Shown piece after piece: positions 29,297 to 35,754 of a stretch of 35,754 nucleotides of DNA. A program made the translations under genes and the position numbers. The notes under the pieces are model-generated. The model saw only the letters and a list, made by a program, of their open reading frames with translations. It was not told the origin of the DNA and did not search any database. The first letter of the stretch is position 1, and every line of letters starts with the position of its first letter. This stretch comes from Candidatus Saccharimonadales bacterium (GTDB taxonomy: Bacteria > Patescibacteriota > Saccharimonadia > Saccharimonadales > DASZAF01). The DNA lies in assembly GCA_035945435.1 (NCBI GenBank), contig DASZAF010000031.1:81913-117666 (forward strand). The letters are read 5' to 3'.

Positions 29297-31660
29297 CTAC
29301 TTCTTAGCGGAACGGTGTCTAGAGACACGGGCAAGGATAGCCACCATCTCATCAGGCGTTGGGGTCGTCTGAGATCGGGCTCGGGCCATCTGGTCTCGAA
29401 GAAGCGAATCGAACTGGGGTGGCATGCGATGTATCGTAACCTGTGGAGGGGTAACCCAGCGAAGCGGGAACGTCCCAGGTTCTGCCCCAAGCGCTTCGGC
29501 AACCAGTCGCTCTGCTCGCCTGTCGGCTCGGAAGCCATCGGCAAAGTCTGCCACTTCTCCAGCATCGGTGAGGCGCCGAGGAACGTCTCCGCCACCATGA
29601 GAAAACTCAGTTGGAATACCGGCTGCAACCGAAGCAGCCGTTTCAGCATAGCTCTCCAAGTCACTCCCACCACCATATTCTGTGTTGTGGTGACCTTGGA
29701 TATAGACGGAGTTACGCTGCGCATGAGAGAGGCGCGGATCGCCAGCTGGAACGCTGACGGTTTCGGTGACCAATCGGCCTTGTCCATCTGGGACCTGATA
29801 GGTAACCTCAAAGGTTGGTGGTACGGTGCCAGGTCGAGGTTGACCAACCGGCAACTGAGCAAGGAACGGGAAGAGTGGGCCCATACGGTGTCGCATGTGA
29901 TCTCTATCGAGGATGTGTGCGTTAGCGATACCACGAACGTGAACTGGCTGTAGAACGAATAGCTCGTCGTCAACGTCGGTACCATGTCCGGCTGCTTCAT
30001 GGAAAATTGTCCAAAGCGGCCCGTTACGTCGTGCTAAGTCAGCAATAAGCTCGTCACCCGTAAGGTCTGTCCGTACGTGAAGCTCGGCCTGTTTCATTAC
30101 GCCGATGAACTCACCAATAACATCCTCGTCAGGCACCTGATTGTCGATTCCGAGGGCGATCTTTCTCGGATCACTGTGAGCGACACCTGCCGAGCTACGC
30201 GGGAAGATAAAGATACCAGTCAGCTTATCGGCGACTCCGGTTTTCTCATGGGCCGCAGCGAGCGACTCAAGGAAGCGGCCGTAGGCTGCAGCAGTCTCCT
30301 CGTCAGGTGTGTGATCGACGAACATAAGGCGCATATCCCTCTGTTCACCGTCAGCTGTCTGCCAATCTGCTCGCATGACTTGTTGGATGCGATCTGCGTG
30401 CATACCGTCTTTTAGTAGGTGCTCCGTCTTTCGATCGTAGGCCCAAGGGTGCCGCACCAACGTGCGATCAGCCTGAAGGGCCTCTTTTCGAACGCGGATC
30501 CATGCAGTCTCCTCGGTCTCTTTGATTATCTTAGGTCGGCCGATAGGGTATGGCTGCCAGGCCCAGCGGCGTCTTTCTCGTTGTTCCCTGTCCCGTCGGA
30601 ACTTAGGAATGGGTGGTAGCGGTATGAAGCCGTAGAAACCCCAGCCGACACGCTTGTGGGCTGGAATGTGCTCTTTAATGGTCTTGAGCACCTTATGCAT
30701 CTTACCCGGGAGTTCCATCTTAGCGATAACCTCGACACCACGTTTGCTGGTGAAGTACTGCTTGATCTCAGAGGCGAGGTGTCGCGGCACATGCTCACCG
30801 CTATCTACGGCCGTAATAGCGTCTAAGATGTTGCCATAGCCATCACTGACCGCTTCAGCCTCAAGTCGCTGTTCGGTGGCAGGTCTGAGCGGGTAGTCTC
30901 TAGGCTCGATGACATACGGAGCCTCGCTGGCAGGGTTGCCATGGAGAGCTTGCTCGGTAGCGCCCTCAACGGTCATTGCCCGGTCGGTACCGAGACGACG
31001 GTTGTCTGCGTTATTACCGTCAGTTATGGAGGCGATAGTACCCCATTCAGGTGACGTTCTTCCTATGAATGTCAGCTTGAGTGGGAGCCATCCCCTTCTC
31101 TCAAGTCCGCGTACTCTGCGGTTAAATGTTCCAATCTCACCATGAGCAGTCTGGCTGATGACTGTCGAACCGACTGTGTCGGATGTCTGTACGTCCTCGT
31201 GGACGGTCGTGGTCCTACCCGGCACCTCTTCGGTGCGATGGATGACGCGAATAATGCTGTGTGGCGGATGAATTAACTGCCAGAGAGCTTCGGCGTTACC
31301 GGCGGCGTTGGCAACTGCCAGGCTACCGAGCACGACAGCGCCTGCGACAAGTGGGCGGACATACCACTCCCCTTTGCGTCGGTGGTATCTGGTAACTTCG
31401 CGAGTACCGGCAGCAACTCGTCTGGGCAGGAGGATTGTCCGAGCGGCGGAGAGGATACCGATACGGGTACGTGGTCCCTCGGGCGTAAGACGCTCGTGGA
31501 GATAAGTCGTTGTCCGACGTGCACCGTCTCTGTCAATGACGTATGAAGGATCATCACCGTTAAGTCGGTCGTGATCGGGGTATAAGTTTTCGACTACCGC
31601 ACCGGGGTCGTGCTCGACCGGTTGCGGGATTCTATCAGGGAAGGGACTAGGGGTTGACAT
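29297..31660 (-). CDS. Large single-pass membrane protein with HEAAGH zinc-peptidase-like motif
   Basis: A 787-aa protein with an Arg-rich N-terminal domain (1-95) and one transmembrane helix (about 98-118, VRPLVAGAVVLGSLAVANAAG). A long outer part follows with a basic/Trp segment RRDREQRERRRWAWQPYP near 360-380. Near residue 554 FHEAAGHGTD carries HExxGH, the form of a zincin active site; a third ligand may be a Glu in LESYAETAA downstream. A short Asp-rich DVDDE follows the motif. I do not recognise the family. It may be a surface protease, or the motif may be fortuitous. AAGGAGA precedes the start by about 12 nt. Confidence 0.7.
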   Translation of the reverse strand: MSTPSPFPDRIPQPVEHDPGAVVENLYPDHDRLNGDDPSYVIDRDGARRTTTYLHERLTPEGPRTRIGILSAARTILLPRRVAAGTREVTRYHRRKGEWYVRPLVAGAVVLGSLAVANAAGNAEALWQLIHPPHSIIRVIHRTEEVPGRTTTVHEDVQTSDTVGSTVISQTAHGEIGTFNRRVRGLERRGWLPLKLTFIGRTSPEWGTIASITDGNNADNRRLGTDRAMTVEGATEQALHGNPASEAPYVIEPRDYPLRPATEQRLEAEAVSDGYGNILDAITAVDSGEHVPRHLASEIKQYFTSKRGVEVIAKMELPGKMHKVLKTIKEHIPAHKRVGWGFYGFIPLPPIPKFRRDREQRERRRWAWQPYPIGRPKIIKETEETAWIRVRKEALQADRTLVRHPWAYDRKTEHLLKDGMHADRIQQVMRADWQTADGEQRDMRLMFVDHTPDEETAAAYGRFLESLAAAHEKTGVADKLTGIFIFPRSSAGVAHSDPRKIALGIDNQVPDEDVIGEFIGVMKQAELHVRTDLTGDELIADLARRNGPLWTIFHEAAGHGTDVDDELFVLQPVHVRGIANAHILDRDHMRHRMGPLFPFLAQLPVGQPRPGTVPPTFEVTYQVPDGQGRLVTETVSVPAGDPRLSHAQRNSVYIQGHHNTEYGGGSDLESYAETAASVAAGIPTEFSHGGGDVPRRLTDAGEVADFADGFRADRRAERLVAEALGAEPGTFPLRWVTPPQVTIHRMPPQFDSLLRDQMARARSQTTPTPDEMVAILARVSRHRSAKK

Positions 31661-31731
31661 ACTTTGCTGCTCTCCTTATGTAAGCTAACTACGCGTCTTA
31701 AACCTATCCACCCTGTTCGTTTTCTGGCTCT

Positions 31732-31759
31732 ACTATAACATACTTATCCGTTAAATCAA
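31732..31759 (-). promoter_or_regulatory. Promoter of the 787-aa membrane protein gene
   Basis: On the minus strand TTGATT (31754-31759), 16-bp spacer, TATAGT (31732-31737). The leader to the ATG is about 65 nt with a good ribosome-binding site. Confidence 0.55.
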
Positions 31760-31806
31760 TACTTTGTTCACATGGCAGGTTATTCTGTCAATACTGGAAG
31801 CCGCAG

Positions 31807-31812
31807 TATAAT
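31807..31812 (+). promoter_or_regulatory. -10 box (TATAAT) of leaderless M23 peptidase gene
   Basis: A consensus TATAAT, 6 nt, then ATG at 31819. A weak -35 (CTGTCA, 31785-31790) stands 16 bp upstream. Confidence 0.6.
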
Positions 31813-31818
31813 TAAGGT

Positions 31819-32535
31819 ATGAAGCGGCACTTGAGGCGATTGAAGCTCCATGCCTATCAGCTCGCTACTGGCGGCGTTGTGCTGGCCTTTCTGATCGTTT
31901 TTCTGAGTTTCGGCCGTCTCTTTAATGACTCTCACCTCGTAACTACCAATAATCCGCCGGCTAAAAAGCCATCTTCAACTGTCACTCAGGTTCAACCAAC
32001 TCAACCCCTGCCCGCTCTTGTCGAACCTATCGATCAGTTTCATCAGCGCATCACCAAGATCTTCTTTGGGACCTATGTCACTCCCCAGAACTCGCCCATC
32101 CAACCGGAGCGCTTTACCGGTTATCATACTGGGGTCGATGTTGAGTACGGGGATGTGACCGGCACGGTCCCGGTATACGCTATCGCCAACGGGATAGTCA
32201 CCTACTCTAATTGGGCCTCTGGCTATGGTGGTGTGACGGTTATCCAAGTGACAATTGATGGTGCTCTGCACCTGGTTCTTTACGGACATCTTGATCCCTC
32301 TTCAACGTTGCCAGTGGGGACTCAAGTCAGCCAAGGCCAGCAGATTGGCATCTTAGGTATCGCCTACTCGCAGCAGACTGACGGAGAACGGCGCCATCTT
32401 CATTTTGATATCCTGGCCAGTGATACTCTCGATCTGCGAGGCTACGTCCCTGTAGCTAGTGAACTATCTGGCTGGATTGACCCGCTCAGCTTGCAGTATC
32501 GCAATCTGCCGAATGATAGTTCTAGCAGCCAGTGA
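31819..32535 (+). CDS. M23-family peptidoglycan endopeptidase, membrane anchored
   Basis: A 238-aa protein with a basic N-terminus, one hydrophobic anchor (about 16-32), a Pro/Thr linker and a LytM/M23 domain. Zinc ligands are visible: H103 and D107 in HTGVD, and H195 in HLHF (with H193). H157 in YGHL is the catalytic histidine. The domain also has the G-T-x-V-x-x-G-Q-x-I-G pattern (LPVGTQVSQGQQIGILG). It would cut peptide cross-links in its own or a host's cell wall. The gene is leaderless: the ATG stands 6 nt after TATAAT. Confidence 0.9.
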   Translation: MKRHLRRLKLHAYQLATGGVVLAFLIVFLSFGRLFNDSHLVTTNNPPAKKPSSTVTQVQPTQPLPALVEPIDQFHQRITKIFFGTYVTPQNSPIQPERFTGYHTGVDVEYGDVTGTVPVYAIANGIVTYSNWASGYGGVTVIQVTIDGALHLVLYGHLDPSSTLPVGTQVSQGQQIGILGIAYSQQTDGERRHLHFDILASDTLDLRGYVPVASELSGWIDPLSLQYRNLPNDSSSSQ

Positions 32536-32593
32536 AGAGGCGTATCACATACATATCTATGATATAAATGTGGTTGGTATGGCAAATAACTTG

Positions 32594-32599
32594 TATAAT
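32594..32599 (+). promoter_or_regulatory. -10 box (TATAAT) of leaderless small membrane protein gene
   Basis: TATAAT, 7 nt, then ATG at 32607. Another TATGAT (32558-32563) precedes an in-frame ATG at 32568 by 4 nt, so the start is slightly ambiguous. Confidence 0.5.
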
Positions 32600-32606
32600 A
32601 GTTATT

Positions 32607-33143
32607 ATGCCACAACCAGAGAACAGTTTCTTCTACGATGAAGCCGTCGTCGACTCTCGAAAGGCCTGCGTAGCAGGTTATGTTATTCGCGGCGCCGGTG
32701 TTGTACTGGCGGGCGCGGGAGCATATGTGGCCCAGAGATTCGGTTTTAATGCTGGAGAATGGCTCGGTGCTGTATTGCCTGGTCTTGCACTCAGTGTTCG
32801 TGTCGGTACCCTGCTCGGGGTGGAGCGCGGTTCAGCATCAGAGCGGGTTAATCCAACGTTGACTGATCGTCACCCAGGTATTGGCCTCAGGGCTACTACC
32901 GTGGGCGTGCTAGCAGCGAACGCTGGTGGTGTGATGGTCGGGATGGCCGCAGCGGTCGCAGAACAGAACCCACATCTCACGTTCAGTGCTGCAGGAGCGG
33001 TCGCCGAAACGATAGTCGGTGGACTTGTTATGGTGGTCGGCGCGACTGTTGCCGAGGTAGAGATGACCGATGCCGGTCGTGCTCGCAACTTACCGATGAG
33101 GATGCACCGCATACTATTTGGTCAGCAAGGTGAACGGCTCTAG
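32607..33143 (+). CDS. Ala/Gly/Val-rich polytopic membrane protein, function unknown
   Basis: A 178-aa protein with about four hydrophobic segments (about 22-42, 48-68, 95-118 and 127-150) rich in Ala, Gly and Val. A loop containing ERGSASERVNPTLTDRHPG sits in the middle. The C-terminus is basic (RARNLPMRMHRILFGQ). No family recognised. The start at 32607 was chosen over 32568 because it follows TATAAT by 7 nt and removes a 13-residue hydrophobic leader that does not fit the rest. Confidence 0.65.
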   Translation: MPQPENSFFYDEAVVDSRKACVAGYVIRGAGVVLAGAGAYVAQRFGFNAGEWLGAVLPGLALSVRVGTLLGVERGSASERVNPTLTDRHPGIGLRATTVGVLAANAGGVMVGMAAAVAEQNPHLTFSAAGAVAETIVGGLVMVVGATVAEVEMTDAGRARNLPMRMHRILFGQQGERL

Positions 33144-33163
33144 TCGAACGTAAACTTCTCTGA

Positions 33164-33192
33164 TTGACCAAATCTGTTTTCTAGAGTATAAT
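33164..33192 (+). promoter_or_regulatory. Strong promoter of DEAD-box helicase gene with long leader
   Basis: TTGACC (33164-33169), 17-bp spacer, TATAAT (33187-33192). The leader would be about 100 nt, ending in AAAGGA (33286-33291). Within it lies a 12-bp perfect palindrome ATTGTCGACAAT (33248-33259), overlapped by a CTCGAT/ATCGAG hairpin. Long structured leaders on DEAD-box genes often give cold-shock or autoregulatory control. Confidence 0.7.
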
Positions 33193-33301
33193 ACCGGTAT
33201 TGCTTCAGTGAATCCGAGTGTTTAGAGGTCAGAGTTACTCGATGTTCATTGTCGACAATCGAGGTAACGAAAACTACTAACACGTAAAGGATTCTTTTTT
33301 T

Positions 33302-34540
33302 ATGCCTTATAACCCAAGACGCGGCTACGTCTACAGTAGCCGCCCCAGTCCCTATCGGACGTACAATGCCCGGCCAGCCCGCCAGAGCGGTAACCGGCGC
33401 AAAGAGACTATTCACCCGTCCCGCTTTATTAAAGCGGCCCAAAACGTCGAAGAGATACCTTATGAGCCGACTCATGTCTTTGGCGACTTTGCTCTGCACG
33501 AAGTGCTCCGCAGAAACATCGACCGACGCGGCTTTACTACTCCTTCACCTATCCAGGACCAAGCTATTCCGGCCGGGCTTGTCGGCCAAGACGTCATCGG
33601 AATCGCTAACACCGGTACTGGCAAGACACTAGCCTTCGCCCTGCCGCTTCTTCAGCGCCTGATCGTCGATCGCACTTCAAGGGCTCTTATTATGGCTCCG
33701 ACAAGGGAGCTGGCCCAGCAGATCGAACAAGAATGTCGGCAGCTTGCCAAGGGAAGCGGTCTCTTCGGGGCCCTCCTGATTGGCGGCGCGGCCATGAACC
33801 CCCAACTGATCGATCTAAAGGTAAAACCACAGATCATTATCGGTACTCCCGGGCGTATCAAAGACCATCTCGAACGAGGTAGCCTTACTCTCGATAACGT
33901 CAACATTGTTGTCCTCGATGAGGTTGATCGCATGCTCGATATGGGTTTTGTGAATGACATGCGCTTCATCTTGAGACAGCTGGCCCCAGTTCGTCAGTCA
34001 TTCTTCTTCTCGGCAACCTTAAATACAGCCGTCAACAACCTAATCCGGACTTTCTCGAGTGACCCCGTAACTATCTCGGTCAAGACTGGTGAGACGGCCG
34101 ACGGTGTCGAACAGAATATCGTTACGTATGGTTCACATACCGACAAGATCGAGAAGCTTCACGATCTATTGATCGACCAGGCTGTTACCAAGGCTCTTAT
34201 CTTTGACGAGACTCAGCGGAGCGTCGAACGTCTCAGCCGTGAGCTCCACGATCGTGGCTTCAAGGTTGACGCCATTCACGGCGGCAAGACACAAGGTCAA
34301 CGCCAAAAGGCCCTCAATCGCTTCAAGGCTAACGACATAACCATTCTGGTAGCTACTGATGTGGCGGCCCGAGGAATTGACGTCAGCGATATCAGCCACG
34401 TCATCAACTTCTCAACACCTCAATCGTACGTTGACTACGTTCACCGTATCGGTCGTGCCGGCCGCGCTGGCCGAACAGGACATGCCCTCACCTTTGTCGA
34501 TAGCTCGACAGCTGCTCGTCTAGTGGTGCCAAGCCGCTAA
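33302..34540 (+). CDS. DEAD-box ATP-dependent RNA helicase
   Basis: A 412-aa RNA helicase of superfamily 2 for rRNA/mRNA remodelling. An N-terminal 45-residue Arg/Tyr-rich extension (MPYNPRRGYVYSSRPSPYR...) probably binds RNA. Motifs in order: Q motif TPSPIQDQAIPA, I ANTGTGKT, Ia APTRELAQQ, GTPGR, II VLDEVDRML (DEVD instead of DEAD), III FSATL, V ATDVAARGID and VI HRIGRAGRAGR. It lacks the usual basic C-terminal tail. It overlaps the convergent DUF1761 gene by 21 nt. Start supported by AAAGGA about 10 nt upstream. Confidence 0.95.
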   Translation: MPYNPRRGYVYSSRPSPYRTYNARPARQSGNRRKETIHPSRFIKAAQNVEEIPYEPTHVFGDFALHEVLRRNIDRRGFTTPSPIQDQAIPAGLVGQDVIGIANTGTGKTLAFALPLLQRLIVDRTSRALIMAPTRELAQQIEQECRQLAKGSGLFGALLIGGAAMNPQLIDLKVKPQIIIGTPGRIKDHLERGSLTLDNVNIVVLDEVDRMLDMGFVNDMRFILRQLAPVRQSFFFSATLNTAVNNLIRTFSSDPVTISVKTGETADGVEQNIVTYGSHTDKIEKLHDLLIDQAVTKALIFDETQRSVERLSRELHDRGFKVDAIHGGKTQGQRQKALNRFKANDITILVATDVAARGIDVSDISHVINFSTPQSYVDYVHRIGRAGRAGRTGHALTFVDSSTAARLVVPSR

Positions 34541-34936
34541 GATCGCCCCGTTAATTATCAGGACAACCAGGAAATAGCCGGCATTAATGGCCCAGAGCTT
34601 CTTGCGTTGGCCAGCGAACATTGATGTGGTGACCGAAGTCGCCGCTACAAAGCCGAGCCAAGCTACAAAGCCGAGCTCAGCACCTTTCATAGCCGTAACC
34701 AGATGCATATCCCGGGCAAAGTTAGCAAGCACGAATGCCCCGATAAGAGCCGCGACAGTTGTGACGGCGTAAGCAAAACCGGCACCTTTGCCCATCATCT
34801 CATCCATCTTCTTGCCCATCATTTTGACCCAGGGCTCGGCGAACATCATCTTCGAGTACCAGATGGACCCAACGACCATGTTAACGACGGCTGCCACTAT
34901 GACCGCCCAATAGTTGATAAAGTGCACGCTTAGCAT
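34520..34936 (-). CDS. DUF1761 family membrane protein
   Basis: A 138-aa protein with four hydrophobic helices (about 7-27, 53-72, 84-106 and 115-135). The start INYWAVIVAAVVNMVVGSIWYS and the following FAEPWVKMMGK are typical of DUF1761, small bacterial membrane proteins of unknown function. A GGAGG-type ribosome-binding site sits before the start codon, and TATACT (minus strand, 34964-34969) is a likely -10 box. Confidence 0.85.
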   Translation of the reverse strand: MLSVHFINYWAVIVAAVVNMVVGSIWYSKMMFAEPWVKMMGKKMDEMMGKGAGFAYAVTTVAALIGAFVLANFARDMHLVTAMKGAELGFVAWLGFVAATSVTTSMFAGQRKKLWAINAGYFLVVLIINGAILAAWHH

Positions 34937-35053
34937 CTCCCCTCACCTCCTCTTATGAGTTCAAGTATACGCCGAAATTTTAAAATACAACGTTTCTTGG
35001 GAAAGCTTAGTGATTGAGGTTGTGATATAACTCACAGGAAGATGATTGTAGCA

Positions 35054-35082
35054 TTGACTACAGTGAGCCCGCCTCATATGCT
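35054..35082 (+). promoter_or_regulatory. Promoter of the last gene
   Basis: TTGACT (35054-35059), 17-bp spacer, TATGCT (35077-35082), about 30 nt before the ATG at 35115. Confidence 0.55.
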
Positions 35083-35114
35083 AAACGTAAGCATTAATAT
35101 AAGCGAGATCAAAG

Positions 35115-35754
35115 ATGGGCACACAATCTAGACGCGAAATGGGTATGGCTGAGCCAGTACTCATTTTATTAATTGTTATAGTAATCGCCGTGGTCGGCTT
35201 TGCGGGATGGTATGTCTACCATAAACGCCAAGAGAATAAGACCACCAATAACGCAACAACATCATCCACCACAGCTTCAACAACGGCTGCAGCAGGCGTG
35301 AACGCGGCATGCAACGTCGCATATCACGATAATGTTCTCTGTCGGTCGGCAGCATATATGGACCTAAATAAGATCCCCTACTCAGCTGTACTGACAACGA
35401 CCAACAACGGGACGACCACCACCTTCAACGTAGCTAGCGACGGTAAGGGAAACGAATCACTTATGGGGACGAGTAACGGATCGGCTATCTCGACGGTTCT
35501 TCTAGATGGCAAGACATATATCAAAGATGCAGGATCGTCAACCTGGCTTGAGTATTCAGGTACCGGTGCACCATCCACTTCTAACCCGACCAGCAATGTT
35601 AACCTTGGCTTTACCAGCAACTCGATTAAATACAAGAACCTCGGCAAGACGTCATGTGGTAGCGGCGGCGGTACATGCTATGAATATCAGGTTACCGATA
35701 CAACTATGCCTGGGACAACTCAGGATGCTTGGATCAGCGCCAGTACCTACTATC
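35115..35754 (+). CDS. Membrane-anchored extracellular protein (3'-truncated by window edge), LolA-like features
   Basis: The frame is open from the ATG to the end of the window (about 213 codons), so the C-terminus is missing. A short N-terminus leads to a transmembrane helix (about 13-33, PVLILLIVIVIAVVGFAGW), then KRQENK and a Thr/Ser/Asn/Ala linker to about residue 60. The outer domain has paired cysteines and strand patterns such as SAISTVLLDGKTYIKDAG and STWLEY. These recall the LolA/LppX-type lipoprotein fold, where a 'dGk.yik' strand is common. Function unknown. Confidence 0.65.
   Translation, partial: MGTQSRREMGMAEPVLILLIVIVIAVVGFAGWYVYHKRQENKTTNNATTSSTTASTTAAAGVNAACNVAYHDNVLCRSAAYMDLNKIPYSAVLTTTNNGTTTTFNVASDGKGNESLMGTSNGSAISTVLLDGKTYIKDAGSSTWLEYSGTGAPSTSNPTSNVNLGFTSNSIKYKNLGKTSCGSGGGTCYEYQVTDTTMPGTTQDAWISASTYY

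Noticed and set aside
29263-30000. Long frames (245 aa minus, 220 aa plus) inside the 787-aa membrane-protein gene
   Set aside because: They are shadows of the larger gene, which has a promoter, ribosome-binding site and coherent membrane topology.

Overview
The window looks like a chromosomal segment of an ultra-small Patescibacteria/CPR bacterium, most probably Saccharibacteria (TM7). This is an inference from several features: F-type ATPase genes, a stand-alone TraG/VirD4-like ATPase, Gram-positive-type sortase anchoring, NGNATSGNA-type secreted repeat proteins, many small orphan membrane proteins, and a mixture of leaderless and Shine-Dalgarno-led genes. No rRNA, CRISPR array, insertion sequence or phage module was seen. 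The standard genetic code fits throughout.

Layout. (1) 1-1.5 kb: 3' end of the ATP synthase operon (atpD partial, atpC) with a terminator. (2) 1.6-7.1 kb: a membrane-anchored TraG/VirD4-like ATPase, tail-to-tail with a UvrD-type helicase fused to a PD-(D/E)XK nuclease. (3) 7.2-10.8 kb: an HTH-Nudix protein, tRNA-Gln(UUG), then a run of small genes, mostly leaderless: two SemiSWEET sugar transporters, a low-affinity iron permease-like protein, a minimal beta-carbonic-anhydrase-like protein and three orphans. (4) 10.8-15.5 kb: an SQD1-like epimerase overlapping a class-V PLP enzyme, a Bcp peroxiredoxin behind an inverted repeat, an UPF0104/LPG-synthase-type membrane protein and a GNAT acetyltransferase. 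(5) 15.5-20.5 kb: an export block with an S53 peptidase lacking a prodomain, a Ser/Thr-rich anchored protein and two Asn/Gly repeat proteins with structured leaders. (6) 20.5-21.8 kb: a protein resembling phage DNA-base hypermodification enzymes, and a YCII-domain protein. (7) 22-29.2 kb: a surface polysaccharide and cell-wall anchoring locus. It holds a processive GT2 synthase with a translationally coupled 50-aa membrane partner, a sortase with a 65-aa LPNTSG substrate, a three-repeat CE4 deacetylase, a GH26-like protein and an orphan. (8) 29.3-35.7 kb: a 787-aa membrane protein with an HEAAGH motif, an M23 peptidase, a small membrane protein, a DEAD-box helicase with a long leader, a DUF1761 protein and a partial anchored protein.

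How the genes fit together. Regions 5, 7 and 8 are dominated by envelope functions: polymer synthesis, deacetylation and trimming, sortase anchoring, peptidoglycan cleavage and repetitive adhesin-like proteins. That would suit an episymbiont that must modify its own and its host's surface. Region 3 supplies sugar, iron and CO2/bicarbonate handling.

The most notable observations are a recurrent TATAAT-N6/7-ATG/GTG leaderless architecture at nine genes on both strands, the stand-alone DNA-hypermodification-like gene, the GT2/small-subunit/CE4/GH cluster interleaved with a sortase and mini-substrate pair, and the SQD1-like/class-V PLP pair.
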